A stretch of DNA of 64,000 nt. Origin: Pseudomonas sp. Seg1. GTDB lineage: Bacteria > Pseudomonadota > Gammaproteobacteria > Pseudomonadales > Pseudomonadaceae. This document shows positions 27,498 to 36,341 of this stretch, piece by piece. The stretch is from contig NZ_AP021903.1 in assembly GCF_018326005.1 (NCBI RefSeq), positions 310,001-374,000 on the forward strand, written 5' to 3'. Each line of letters opens with the position of its first letter. Positions within the stretch are counted from its first letter, which is position 1. The position numbers were made by a program, and so were the translations under genes. A model generated the notes under the pieces. It was not told where the DNA came from. It did no database searches and saw only the letters and a program-made list of their open reading frames with translations.

Positions 27498-28385
27498 TCA
27501 AGAGTCGCCTGGCGATTTTTGATACAGGGCGAAACAGGCCTCGGCCAGCGCTGAACGCGGCGCGCCCCGGCGCATGATCAGCCCCAATGGCGCAAGGGTT
27601 TGCGCGTTTTCGATGGGCTGCAGGCGCAGGTGATCGGTGAGTTTTTCGAGGCCGCCGTCCAGTGGCATGATCGCGCAGCAAAAGCCTCCATGCACGGCTT
27701 GTAACAATTGATGGACAGCATCGGTTTGCAGCAATGGCTGCGGGGTCAGACCCCGGCTGTGGAAGTTGTGGTCGATGGACTGGCGAAAGTGCATGCCACT
27801 GGTGAGCATGCCCAGCGGCAGTTCGATCAGCGATTGCCAACTCAACGGCGCCTCGCCGAAGGTGAAAGAGCGCTGATCGTAGAGCAGACCCATGCGCGTT
27901 TCGCTGAAGGCCAATGATTCGAAGCGCTCGTTGTCGAGACGATCGAGATAGGAAACGCCCAAGTCGATGCGGTTGTTCGCCAGGTGTTCGAGGATCTGCT
28001 CGGAGCTCAACGCCGACATTTCAAAGCGCAGGTTCGGATGCGCGGCATACAGGCGTTGCATCAGCGGTAACGGATCGAAACTCGACAGCGGCACCACCCC
28101 AAGCCGCAGTGTGCCGATGAGGTTGCCGCGACACGCCGCCGCCTCGGCGTGCAACCCGTCATAAGCCGCCATCACCGACCGCGCCCACGCCAGCACACGC
28201 TCGCCCGGTGCGGTGAAGCCTTCGAAACGCTGGCCACGGTTGACCAGTGGCAGGTCGAGTTCTTCTTCGAGGCTGCGCAAGCGCATCGATAACGTTGGCT
28301 GGGTGATGTGACACCGCGCGGCGGCCTGGCCAAAGTGGCGGGTTTCGTCGAGGGCGATGAGGAATTTCAGCTGCTTGATGTCCAT
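27498..28385 (-). CDS. LysR-family transcriptional regulator
   Basis: This 295-residue regulator has the N-terminal LysR helix-turn-helix 'LKFLIALDETRHFGQAAARCHITQPTLSMRLRSLEEEL' and a C-terminal periplasmic-binding-protein-like effector domain beginning 'GTLRLGVVPLSS'. It lies directly upstream of fdhD and the YdeP-type oxidoreductase on the same strand, and the arrangement suggests it controls them. The effector cannot be read from sequence. Confidence 0.9.
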   Translation of the reverse strand: MDIKQLKFLIALDETRHFGQAAARCHITQPTLSMRLRSLEEELDLPLVNRGQRFEGFTAPGERVLAWARSVMAAYDGLHAEAAACRGNLIGTLRLGVVPLSSFDPLPLMQRLYAAHPNLRFEMSALSSEQILEHLANNRIDLGVSYLDRLDNERFESLAFSETRMGLLYDQRSFTFGEAPLSWQSLIELPLGMLTSGMHFRQSIDHNFHSRGLTPQPLLQTDAVHQLLQAVHGGFCCAIMPLDGGLEKLTDHLRLQPIENAQTLAPLGLIMRRGAPRSALAEACFALYQKSPGDS

Positions 28386-28522
28386 CTTCGCTCCGGAGGG
28401 TGTTGGCGGGGTAGGCGATTCTACCGCTTGGGGGTGGCAGGGTCATTGGTCGGCTTGGAACCGGGTTTGTCTGGCGTGGTCTAGGCTTGGACGTCTGGAA
28501 CCCAAATCAAGGAGTGTGCGCT

Positions 28523-28963
28523 ATGAGTCTTTTGAGTTTTGTGAAAGAAGCCGGTGAAAAGCTGATCGATCTGCTGACCCCGGGCAATGCCAATGCCAGC
28601 GAGCAGTTGAAGGAACACATCAGCAAGGTCGGACTGGGCAATCCGAATGTTCAGGCGACAGTGGACGGCGACAAGGTGACGGTCACCGGTGAGGTGGCGA
28701 GCCAGGAAGAGAAAGAGAAGATTCTGCTGGCGGTGGGCAACATTGCCGGGGTTGGCAGTGTTGATGACCAGATCACCGTGAGCGGGCCGGTTGTGACTGC
28801 CGCACAATTTGTTGTGGTCAAATCGGGCGATACCCTCAGCGCGATTTCGCTGCGTGTGTACGGTGATGCCAACAAGTATCAAAAGATCTTCGATGCCAAC
28901 AAGCCAATGCTCAAGGATGTGAACAAGATCTATCCGGGGCAGACGCTGCGTATTCCTGAGTAA
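28523..28963 (+). CDS. kbp: Potassium-binding protein Kbp (YgaU; BON + LysM)
   Basis: This 146-residue cytoplasmic protein has an N-terminal helix '[17 protein letters not shown]', a BON domain at about 20-85 ('[25 protein letters not shown]', '[12 protein letters not shown]') and a C-terminal LysM domain at about 93-145 ('[26 protein letters not shown]', '[11 protein letters not shown]'). It aligns closely with E. coli YgaU/Kbp, which binds K+ and senses its level. Start is the ATG at 28523 with GGAG upstream. It is divergent from the LysR gene. Confidence 0.9.
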   Translation: MSLLSFVKEAGEKLIDLLTPGNANASEQLKEHISKVGLGNPNVQATVDGDKVTVTGEVASQEEKEKILLAVGNIAGVGSVDDQITVSGPVVTAAQFVVVKSGDTLSAISLRVYGDANKYQKIFDANKPMLKDVNKIYPGQTLRIPE

Positions 28964-28975
28964 CCCGCAAGATCC

Positions 28976-29070
28976 TGTGGCGAGGGGATTTATCCCCGAT
29001 GGGCTGCGTCGCGGCCCCTGTTTTTTTTCGACTGCTGTGCAGCCGATCGGGGATAAATCCCCTCGCCACA
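28976..29070. repeat. REP-type element with perfect 25-base inverted arms
   Basis: The arms TGTGGCGAGGGGATTTATCC(CCGAT) at 28976-29000 and their exact inverse at 29046-29070 flank about 45 bases. The element separates the converging kbp and yrfG genes and could also act as a terminator. Confidence 0.85.
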
Positions 29071-29078
29071 ATGGATTT

Positions 29079-29741
29079 TCATAGGTTGCAGATGAGGTCG
29101 CGGTAATCCTCGACCGCGGAAAATTCGGCCGTGTCTTTCGGGCCTTTGCGGCTGTCCGGTTCTTTGACCGCGAGCAAATGCGCCACACCGAAATCCCGCG
29201 CAATGCGCAAGATCGGCAGAGTGTCGTCGATAAACAGGCTGCGTGCCGGATCAAAGCGGATATCCGCTTGCAGGGCATCCCAGAATTGCGGGTTCTCCTT
29301 CGGGAAGCCGTAATCGTGAGAGCTGATCAAACGCTCGAAATAGGGCGCCAGTTCAATCCGCTCCAGCTTCAACGACAACGAATCACGGTGCGCGTTGGTG
29401 ATCATGATCACCCGTTTGCCGGCTCGTTTGAGTGCCTCCAGAAACGTATCCGCATCCGGGCGCAAGGCGATCAGGTGCGCGGTTTCCTGCTTCAGTTCGC
29501 GCACCGACAGCTTCAACTCCGTGGTCCAGAAGTCCAGGCAGTACCACTGCAATTGCCCGGCATGGCGCTCGAACAGCGGCTGCAACTCCATTTCCGCCAT
29601 TGCCCGGCTTACCCCGTGCAGCTCGGCGTAGCGCTGGGGCAGGTGTTCCAGCCAGAAATGGTTGTCGAAGTGCAGATCCAGCAGCGTGCCGTCCATGTCC
29701 AGCAGAACGGTATCGATGTCGGACCAAGGTAATGAAGGCAT
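29079..29741 (-). CDS. yrfG: GMP/IMP nucleotidase YrfG (HAD family)
   Basis: This 220-residue HAD phosphatase has motif I 'DTVLLDMDGTLLDLHFDN', motif II 'MITNAHRDSL', a conserved Lys in 'DYGFPKENPQFW' and motif IV 'SLFIDDTLPIL'. E. coli YrfG is a purine nucleotidase acting on GMP and IMP, and adjacency to nudE is the same in E. coli and other gamma-proteobacteria. The gene is divergent from nudE across 88 bases. Confidence 0.9.
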   Translation of the reverse strand: MPSLPWSDIDTVLLDMDGTLLDLHFDNHFWLEHLPQRYAELHGVSRAMAEMELQPLFERHAGQLQWYCLDFWTTELKLSVRELKQETAHLIALRPDADTFLEALKRAGKRVIMITNAHRDSLSLKLERIELAPYFERLISSHDYGFPKENPQFWDALQADIRFDPARSLFIDDTLPILRIARDFGVAHLLAVKEPDSRKGPKDTAEFSAVEDYRDLICNL

Positions 29742-29829
29742 GGCAACGTCTCGAACGGTAGAAAGATATCCGACATAAACAATCGGGAAAGCCGCGTTAT
29801 AGTAGCGCGTTCACGCCAAGGAGCTTTGC

Positions 29830-30399
29830 ATGCGCCAGAAACCCACCGTACTCGCCCGCGAGATCGTCGCCACCAGTCGCCTGTTTTGCGTCGAAGAACT
29901 GAAGCTGCGTTTTTCCAATGGCGTCGAGCGCACCTACGAGCGTCTGGTCGGTAAAGGTGCGGGCTACGGCGCGGTGATGATCGTGGCGATGCTCGATGCC
30001 GAGCATGCAGTGTTGGTCGAGGAGTACTGCGGCGGCACTGACGAATACGAAATGTCCTTGCCCAAAGGCCTGATCGAGCCGGGTGAGGATGTGCTGGCGG
30101 CGGCCGAGCGTGAGCTCAAGGAAGAAGCCGGTTTCGGCGCGCGGCAACTGGAGCATCTGACCGAGCTGTCGTTGTCACCCGGCTACATGAGCCAGAAGAT
30201 TCAAGTGGTACTGGCCACTGATCTTTATGAGGAACGTCTGGAGGGCGACGAGCCCGAGCCGATGCGCGTCGACAAGGTCAGTCTGCGCGAGTTGTCGGCG
30301 CTGGCGCAGAATCCGCAGTTTTCCGAAGGTCGCGCATTGGCGGCCCTTTATTTGACCCGTGATCTGCTGAGTCAGCGCGGTGTTTTCAGTTATGAGTGA
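29830..30399 (+). CDS. nudE: ADP compounds hydrolase NudE
   Basis: NudE hydrolyses ADP-ribose, NADH and Ap3A-type compounds. The 189 residues hold a complete Nudix box, 'GLIEPGEDVLAAAERELKEEAG', and the preceding family block 'YEMSLPKG'. The ATG follows AAGGAGCTTTGC. It is the first gene of a two-gene unit with cysQ, the stop lying 8 bases before the chosen cysQ start. Confidence 0.93.
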   Translation: MRQKPTVLAREIVATSRLFCVEELKLRFSNGVERTYERLVGKGAGYGAVMIVAMLDAEHAVLVEEYCGGTDEYEMSLPKGLIEPGEDVLAAAERELKEEAGFGARQLEHLTELSLSPGYMSQKIQVVLATDLYEERLEGDEPEPMRVDKVSLRELSALAQNPQFSEGRALAALYLTRDLLSQRGVFSYE

Positions 30400-30406
30400 G
30401 CACTTG

Positions 30407-31234
30407 ATGAATTTCCCCAACCCGTTGATGGCCCCGGTAGTTGAGCTGGCATTGCGCGCGGGCGAAGCGATTTTGCCGTTCTGGCGCTCAGGCGTTGAAG
30501 TCACGGCCAAGTCCGATGACTCGCCGGTGACCGCCGCCGATCTGGCGGCGCACCACCTGATCGTCGCCGGACTGACAGCGCTCGATCCGAGCATTCCGAT
30601 CCTGTCCGAAGAGGACGCCAATATCCCGCAAGGCGTGCGGGCCGGTTGGCAGCGCTGGTGGCTGGTGGATCCGCTGGATGGCACCAAGGAGTTCATCAGC
30701 GGCAGCGAAGAATTCACCGTCAATATCGCGCTGATCGAACACGGTCGGGTGGTGTTTGGCGTGGTGTCGATGCCGACTAATGGTCGCTTCTATGTCGGTG
30801 GTAGCGGGCTCGGTGCCTGGCGTTGCGATAAGGGTGGCACGCCGGTTTCGATTCAAGTGCGTGACGTGCCTGGGCCAGGTGAAGCGTTCACTGTGGTCGC
30901 CAGCCGTCGACATTCCAGTCCCGAGCAGGAACGCCTGCTGGCCGGATTGAGTGCGAATCTGGGTGAGCTGCAATTGGCGAATATCGGCAGTTCGTTGAAG
31001 TTTTGTCTGGTGGCTGAGGGCGCGGCGGATTGCTATCCGCGACTGGCGCCGACGTCGCAGTGGGACACGGCGGCGGCGCAGGGTGTGCTGGAAGGCGCGG
31101 GCGGTGAAGTGTTGGATTTGCGCGGTAATGCGTTCTGTTATCCGGCGCGGGAATCACTGCGCAACGAGTTCTTTCTGGCGCTGCCGGCGAAGGCTGCGTG
31201 GCGGGCGAGATTGTTGGAGTTGGCCCGGGGGTAA
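30407..31234 (+). CDS. cysQ: 3'(2'),5'-bisphosphate nucleotidase CysQ
   Basis: CysQ removes the 3'-phosphate of PAP (and PAPS), a by-product of sulfate assimilation. The 275-residue protein has the inositol monophosphatase-fold metal sites 'SEEDANIP' and 'WWLVDPLDGTKEF', and the later 'DCYPRLAPTSQWDTAAAQGVLEGAGG'. The ATG at 30407 is preferred because the N-terminus 'MNFPNPLMAPVVEL' then matches the family length; a GTG at 30380 and an ATG at 30392 are in frame and overlap nudE. It is co-transcribed with nudE. Confidence 0.92.
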   Translation: MNFPNPLMAPVVELALRAGEAILPFWRSGVEVTAKSDDSPVTAADLAAHHLIVAGLTALDPSIPILSEEDANIPQGVRAGWQRWWLVDPLDGTKEFISGSEEFTVNIALIEHGRVVFGVVSMPTNGRFYVGGSGLGAWRCDKGGTPVSIQVRDVPGPGEAFTVVASRRHSSPEQERLLAGLSANLGELQLANIGSSLKFCLVAEGAADCYPRLAPTSQWDTAAAQGVLEGAGGEVLDLRGNAFCYPARESLRNEFFLALPAKAAWRARLLELARG

Positions 31235-31256
31235 GTGGCCTGATCCTGACGCCAGA

Positions 31257-31427
31257 CCCTCACCCCAGCCCTCTCCCGGAGGGAGAGGGGGCCGATTGGG
31301 GGATATTGGAGGGATACACCGACTTGAGCGAGCTGTGCTGAATCCATAACCGCCGCCGATCTTTCAGGTCGATGTCTGCCGCAAGACCCTTCGGTCAGTC
31401 CCCTCTCCCCCCGGAGAGGGGCTCTTG
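31257..31427. repeat. Long inverted-repeat element, 'CCCTCACCCC' family, second copy
   Basis: The element starts CCCTCACCCCAGCCCTCTCCC and ends TCAGTCCCCTCTCC...GGAGAGGGGCTCTTG, with TTTCAGGTCGATGTCT inside. It matches the element at 8308-8484, though the right arm has lost the GGTTAGGGTGA part. It lies between the converging cysQ and thioesterase genes. Confidence 0.7.
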
Positions 31428-31431
31428 GGCT

Positions 31432-31887
31432 TTACCGATGCAGCACGTACTGCCCGCTGAACCTCACCGCATCCTCATCACTGCGCGCATTAACAATCCG
31501 CGTATTCAGTGTCAGCCGCGCCCGCCCATATCGCCGATACATCGCCAGAAACTTCTGCCACATCGCTGCATCCGGCGCCGGGCAAATCGCCGTGGCATCC
31601 CCCGTCACCGGCAGCGGATAGCTGATCTGCCCCTCCTGAATGACGATGTGCCCGTCCTCGATCCCTTCTTCCTTCAAGCGCAAATGCAACCAGCCCCAAC
31701 CGGCCAGCACCGCGCCGCAGTAGAGGCTGCCGCCGAACATGGTGCTCTTGTGATTGACGTTGGGATCCAGCGGCAGGTGCAGACTCAACTGCTGCTCACG
31801 CCAGTCGAGCACTTTCAGGCCCATGTCCCGGGTCAACGGGATGTCGTGATGGAGAACGGACTCCAGATATTGTCTGTGATCGGTCAT
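31432..31887 (-). CDS. YiiD_C-type thioesterase domain protein
   Basis: This 151-residue protein has the hotdog fold of the YiiD C-terminal family: 'ESVLHHDIPLTRDMGLKVLDW', 'PNVNHKSTMFGGSLYCGAVLAGWGW' (the N.H.T.FGGS motif) and 'GQISYPLPVTGDATAIC'. These proteins are predicted acyl-thioesterases. The start is the ATG at 31887, which overlaps the TGA of the DctD-like gene (ATGA). Longer in-frame readings run into that gene. It is thus the third gene of a dctB-dctD-thioesterase unit. Confidence 0.83.
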   Translation of the reverse strand: MTDHRQYLESVLHHDIPLTRDMGLKVLDWREQQLSLHLPLDPNVNHKSTMFGGSLYCGAVLAGWGWLHLRLKEEGIEDGHIVIQEGQISYPLPVTGDATAICPAPDAAMWQKFLAMYRRYGRARLTLNTRIVNARSDEDAVRFSGQYVLHR

Positions 31888-33263
31888 TCGTTCTCTTCCC
31901 CATGGCTGCTGTCGCCGAAGTTGAGACCATGCTTGCGCAGTTTGTCGTGCAAGGTCTTGCGCGGAATGCCCAGGGCTTCGGCGAGGCTGCGCACGGAGCT
32001 GTGCGAGCGCGCCAGTTCGGCGGCAATCAACGACTTCTCGAAGTTTTCCACTTGCTCGCTGAGCCCGCCGCCGATGACTTCCACGGTAGCGACGCCGTCG
32101 GATCCACTGTTGTCCAGCGCCAGTTCCAGGCCGAGGGCGAAACGCTCGGCGGCGTTTTGCAATTCGCGGACGTTGCCCGGCCATGTGTGGCGCAGGAGCA
32201 AAGCGCGTTGTGCCGGTTGCAACTCGTGGGGCGGCAAACCGTGACGGGCGCTGGCTTCATCGGCGTAGTGCTGGAACAGCACCAGCGCATCTTCGCCACG
32301 CTCGCGCAGCGGTGGAATGCGCAGCGGTGCGACATTGAGACGGTAATACAGGTCGGCGCGGAAACGGCCCTGATCGGCGGCTTGACGCAAATCTTCCTTG
32401 GTCGCGGCGATCACGCGGATGTCCAGCGGGATCAGTTGATTGCCGCCCAGGCGTTCGACGACGCGCTCCTGAAGCATGCGCAGCAACTTCACTTGCACGT
32501 CCATGCTCATGCTTTCGATTTCATCAAGGAACAGCGTGCCGCCATTGGCGAATTCAAACTTGCCGATCCGGCGTTTTTGCGCACCGGTGAATGCGCCCGG
32601 CTCATGCCCGAACAGCTCGCTTTCCACCACCGATTCGGCCAGCGCGCCGGCGTTGATCGCCACGAACGGACCGTTACGGCGGCTCGACAAATCATGCAGT
32701 GCGCGGGCGACCACTTCTTTGCCGGCGCCGGTTTCGCCAAGGATCAGCACGTCAGCCTTGGTCGCTGCCAGTGCGCCGATCTGCTCGCGCAAGCGCAGCA
32801 TCGGCGTCGAATGGCCGACCAATCGCGCGCTCAATTCGTTGCGATCACTGAGGGCCAGACGCAGGCTGCGGTTGTCCAGCACCAGGCGGCGCAGGGCCAA
32901 GGCGCGGCGCACGCTGTCGAGCAGGGCGTCGCTGGCGAAGGGTTTTTCGAGGAAGTCGTAGGCACCAGCGCGCATCGCCTGCACGGCCAGCGGCACATCG
33001 CCGTGGCCGGTGATCAGCAGCACTGGCAGTTCAGGGTCCTGAGCGTGCAATTCGCTCAACAATTCCAGACCGTCCATGCCCGGCATGCGAATGTCACTGA
33101 CCACCACGCCGGGCCAGTCACGCTCCAGTTGCGCGGCGAGGCCTCTGGCTTCGGACAACTGAAGAATTTTCAGGCCGGCCAGATCCAGGGTCTGGCCGAG
33201 GGCCTGACGCAGGTGCGGATCGTCGTCGATCAACACTACCTGAATGCGATTGTCGATGGTCAT
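31884..33263 (-). CDS. dctD: DctD-like sigma-54-dependent response regulator
   Basis: This 459-residue NtrC-family activator has a receiver domain with phosphoacceptor D57 ('VVSDIRMPGMDG'), an AAA+ domain with Walker A 'GETGAGKE' at 176-183 and the sigma-54 contact loop GAFTGA at 223-228. A Fis-type helix-turn-helix follows at the end ('SVRSLAEALGIPRKTLHDKLRKHGL'). It is translationally coupled to the kinase upstream. In P. aeruginosa DctB/DctD control C4-dicarboxylate uptake and lie near rml genes, as here; no dct transporter gene is in the window. Confidence 0.93.
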   Translation of the reverse strand: MTIDNRIQVVLIDDDPHLRQALGQTLDLAGLKILQLSEARGLAAQLERDWPGVVVSDIRMPGMDGLELLSELHAQDPELPVLLITGHGDVPLAVQAMRAGAYDFLEKPFASDALLDSVRRALALRRLVLDNRSLRLALSDRNELSARLVGHSTPMLRLREQIGALAATKADVLILGETGAGKEVVARALHDLSSRRNGPFVAINAGALAESVVESELFGHEPGAFTGAQKRRIGKFEFANGGTLFLDEIESMSMDVQVKLLRMLQERVVERLGGNQLIPLDIRVIAATKEDLRQAADQGRFRADLYYRLNVAPLRIPPLRERGEDALVLFQHYADEASARHGLPPHELQPAQRALLLRHTWPGNVRELQNAAERFALGLELALDNSGSDGVATVEVIGGGLSEQVENFEKSLIAAELARSHSSVRSLAEALGIPRKTLHDKLRKHGLNFGDSSHGEENE

Positions 33264-35068
33264 GCACTTCGATCCTCGGACGGTTGCAGGCTGACCCCGG
33301 GCGCACCGGCGCGCAGCCGCAGGGTAATCAAGGCGCCGCCCTGTTTGTGGTTGGCGAACGACAGTTCACCACCGAAGGCGCGCATCAGCGTTTCACAAAT
33401 GGCCAGCCCTAGACCAAGGCCCTGCGTGCGGGTCTTGGTGGTGTAGAAAGGTTCGCTGGCGCGGCCAAGAGCTTCCATGCAGAATCCCGGGCCATTGTCG
33501 CGAATGTACAGATTGACGCCCTCGGCGGTGGATTCGGCACTCAGCCACAATTTACGCGGCGGGCCTTTTTCGGTGAGGGCGTCGAGGGCGTTGGCCAGCA
33601 GGTTGCCGAGCACCTGGCGCAAACGGGTTTCGCCGGCCTCGACCCACAGGGTGGCGGCGGGCAGATCACGGATCAGTTCGACCTCCATGCTGCGGCGACG
33701 TTTCGCCAGCAGTGCCAGCGCATCGTCCAGCGCCGGTTGCAGGGCGACGCTTTCCGGGGCGTGGCGATCGCGGCGGGCGAAGGCGCGCAGATGCGCAATG
33801 ATCGAGGCCATGCGCCCGGTCAGTTCGCTGATCAGTTTGAGGTTGCCGCGCGCGTCATCGGTGCGCTGATGATCGAGCAGCACTTCGGCGTTTTCCGCAT
33901 AGCTGCGGATCGCTGCCAGTGGCTGATTGAGTTCGTGGCTGATACTCGCCGACATCGTGCCCAGTGCTGAAAGTTTGCCGGCCTGCACCAGATCATCCTG
34001 GGCGCGTACCAGTTCCTGTTGGGCTTGTTCGCGCTCCAGCACTTCCTGTTTCAAGCGGCGGTTGAGGCCTTCGAGGTCGCTGGTGCGTTCGGCGACCCGA
34101 CCTTCCAGCTCCCGTCGCGCCTTGGCTTCGAAGGCGATGCGTTCCAGATAGTGACGGCGGCGCTGCATCATCAGACCGAGCAACAGCATCACCACCAACA
34201 GCGTGGCGCCGCCGATGGCTACGACGGTGCGCACCGGCCGGTCGATCAGCGTGCGCGGGGCAAGGATGCTGACGCTCCAGCCGGTTTCGGCGATGTCGTG
34301 GGTCTGGGTGAGCCAGGCATCGGGGCTGAGATTGAGTGGGCGTGGTTCGCGGGTCGGGTAAGGCTGGATCGCAGTGATCGCCGCTCGCTCGGCGTCACTC
34401 AAGACACGCGTCGAGCGGAAGCGCCATTCCGGACGCGAGGTGAGGATGACCACGCCGTTATGGTCGGTCACCAGCAGTTGTTCCGGGGTTTTGCCCCAGA
34501 GGCTTTCGGTGTGGTCGAGATCGACCTTGATCACCAGCACGCCAATGATCTTTTCGCCATTGCGCACGGCGGCGGCGAAGAAATAACCACGCTTGGCAGA
34601 CGTTGTGCCAAGACCGAAGAATCGTCCGAGGCGTCCGGCCATGGCTTCGCTGAAATACGGCCGGAACGAGAAATTGCGGCCGACGAAACTGTCGTGTTTG
34701 TCCCAGTTCGACGCCGCCAGCGTTTGGCCGTTGGTGTCCATCAGGTACATCACTTCAGCGCCGGTCTGCGCACTGATGTTTTTCAGCAGGCGATTGGCAT
34801 TGCCTTGGGTGACACCATCGTCCGGTGCCCCCAGTACCGCGCGCAGGGCTGGCAGGTCGCCGAGGATTTGCGGCAGTACTTCATAGCGGTGCAGGGTGCC
34901 CAGCAGGTTGGCGACATACAAGTCGAGCGTCTGGCGGTTCTGACCGGCCAGTTCGCTGCGGTAATAGCGCTCGGCCAGATGTTCCAGCGGCCACAGTAGC
35001 GGCGCCAGACACAGGGCCAGCAGGGCGAGGCTGCGCCAGCGAGGTCTGCGGGGGAGAGATGGTTTCAT
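33260..35068 (-). CDS. dctB: DctB-like C4-dicarboxylate sensor kinase
   Basis: This 602-residue sensor kinase has a first membrane segment at about 12-30 and a large periplasmic sensing region (PDC/dCache type, about 35-275). A second membrane segment is at 281-301, followed by a coiled region to about 360. The kinase core then has H378 in 'SASISHELNQPLAAIRSYAENAE' and HATPase motifs 'LLANALDAL', 'IRDNGPGF' and 'TQGLGLGLAICETLM'. Layout and length match DctB. Its stop overlaps dctD by 4 bases. Confidence 0.92.
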   Translation of the reverse strand: MKPSLPRRPRWRSLALLALCLAPLLWPLEHLAERYYRSELAGQNRQTLDLYVANLLGTLHRYEVLPQILGDLPALRAVLGAPDDGVTQGNANRLLKNISAQTGAEVMYLMDTNGQTLAASNWDKHDSFVGRNFSFRPYFSEAMAGRLGRFFGLGTTSAKRGYFFAAAVRNGEKIIGVLVIKVDLDHTESLWGKTPEQLLVTDHNGVVILTSRPEWRFRSTRVLSDAERAAITAIQPYPTREPRPLNLSPDAWLTQTHDIAETGWSVSILAPRTLIDRPVRTVVAIGGATLLVVMLLLGLMMQRRRHYLERIAFEAKARRELEGRVAERTSDLEGLNRRLKQEVLEREQAQQELVRAQDDLVQAGKLSALGTMSASISHELNQPLAAIRSYAENAEVLLDHQRTDDARGNLKLISELTGRMASIIAHLRAFARRDRHAPESVALQPALDDALALLAKRRRSMEVELIRDLPAATLWVEAGETRLRQVLGNLLANALDALTEKGPPRKLWLSAESTAEGVNLYIRDNGPGFCMEALGRASEPFYTTKTRTQGLGLGLAICETLMRAFGGELSFANHKQGGALITLRLRAGAPGVSLQPSEDRSA

Positions 35069-35144
35069 GAGCGTGCGCCTGTGGGGACAGGCGCATTATG
35101 CCCTTGCTCCCTACGAACTGCCTGCGCGTCGATCATGCCGCGTT

Positions 35145-35202
35145 AAAAACAGGCTCGTAATGCTCGTTTAGGCCCCTGAACTCCGCTTATTCGCCTGTTT
35201 TT
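35145..35202. terminator. Long-loop hairpin between rmlC and dctB
   Basis: AAAAACAGG (35145-35153) and CCTGTTTTT (35194-35202) are exact inverse copies around a 40-base loop. The position after the rmlC stop fits a terminator, but the long loop is unusual; it may instead be part of a small RNA. Confidence 0.5.
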
Positions 35203-35230
35203 GCCTTGCCAGATCGCCGCTCGGCTGGGC

Positions 35231-35776
35231 TCAGGCGAAGACTTCAGCGTCCTTGAGCAGGGCTGCTGCCTGATCCTTGGCCGACAGCGTCGGCGCTTCG
35301 TCCAACTGCCAGTCGATACCCAGAGCAGGGTCGTCCCAGCGAATACTGCGCTCGGACGAAGGGTCGTAGTAGTTGGTGGTCTTGTAGAGGAATTCAGCGA
35401 ACTCGCTCAGTACCACAAAACCATGGGCAAAACCTTCCGGGATCCACAGCTGACGATGGTTGTCAGCTGACAGGCGCACTGCTACCCACTTACCGAAGTG
35501 CGGCGAGCTGCGGCGGATGTCCACGGCCACATCCAACACTTCACCGGCGGTCACGCGGACCAGTTTGCCTTGGGTGTTTTCAAGCTGGTAATGCAGACCA
35601 CGCAACACACCTTTTTGCGAACGCGAATGGTTGTCCTGGACGAACTGTGTATCCAGACCGGTCGCTTGCTGGAACCCCTTGGCGTTGAAACTCTCGTAGA
35701 AGAAACCGCGCTCGTCACCAAACACCTTGGGTTCGATGATCAGAACACCGGGCAGATCGGTGGTGATTACATTCAT
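35231..35776 (-). CDS. rmlC: dTDP-4-dehydrorhamnose 3,5-epimerase
   Basis: RmlC epimerises dTDP-4-keto-6-deoxyglucose at C3 and C5 on the way to dTDP-L-rhamnose for lipopolysaccharide. The 181 residues show the cupin core of the family: 'PKVFGDERGFFYESFN', 'FVQDNHSRSQKGVLRGLHYQ', the catalytic histidine region 'GEVLDVAVDIRRSSPHFGKW', and 'LWIPEGFAHGFVVLSE'. The rmlA, rmlB and rmlD genes are not in the window, so rmlC stands apart from the usual rmlBDAC operon. An uncertain remnant lies upstream. Confidence 0.94.
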   Translation of the reverse strand: MNVITTDLPGVLIIEPKVFGDERGFFYESFNAKGFQQATGLDTQFVQDNHSRSQKGVLRGLHYQLENTQGKLVRVTAGEVLDVAVDIRRSSPHFGKWVAVRLSADNHRQLWIPEGFAHGFVVLSEFAEFLYKTTNYYDPSSERSIRWDDPALGIDWQLDEAPTLSAKDQAAALLKDAEVFA

Positions 35777-35860
35777 GAGGATTGTCCAGTGTTAGGTGTG
35801 GATTGCTGACATTCTTGCGCAAAGTATTGGTTAGTGCGAGTGAGAACCGCGACGGGATAC

Positions 35861-36196
35861 TCATTCGACTTCACCCCAATACCAACGTTGTTCTTCATAG
35901 GTCTGGCCTTCTTGATATTCAACATGGTAGCGCAGGCCTCTCTCTGCCACGTCCTGCGGCAAGACGAGTCTCCACTCTTTACCAGCCTTTTTAGCGGTTT
36001 TGATGTATCTGTCACATGGAAACCATGTCAGGGCAGGCAGAGGGGGTCGTCGTTCGACAATCGATAGCCTGTTCCGTTCGGGACATACGCAGGCGAAGCG
36101 CTGCGGGACATTTCGGTAATGGTTTCTAGTCGATAATGGTTTCTGGCTGATGACATTCAAGCGTCTCAGGTTGAACAGTGAAGCCTTCAAACACAA
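35861..36196 (-). pseudogene. Possible gene remnant upstream of rmlC
   Basis: In the 565-base spacer 35777-36341 one minus-strand frame ends in a protein-like stretch 'YIKTAKKAGKEWRLVLPQDV...RYHVEYQEGQ...QRWYWGEVE' with no convincing start; the first half of the frame (before about 36040) does not look coding. A tandem near-repeat of 17 bases (36114-36130 and 36131-36147, core TAATGGTTTCT) lies in the same spacer. The stretch may be the end of a decayed gene. No family is recognised. The rest of the spacer carries the promoter of the next gene. Confidence 0.25.
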
Positions 36197-36341
36197 TCTG
36201 AAAATGTTGTGGGAAAAGTTACCCGGAGTGCTCTCGGTGCAGCGTTGCGCCCTTGATTAGATCGATAGTCGGTACAAGGGGTTGCGTCTCGCCGGAAGCA
36301 ATGGCGATATAGGCGCCTAATAAAATTTCAGGGGTCGTTTC

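Noticed and set aside
30380..30406. Earlier GTG or ATG starts for cysQ
   Set aside because: They overlap nudE and lack a ribosome site; the family N-terminal length fits the ATG at 30407.
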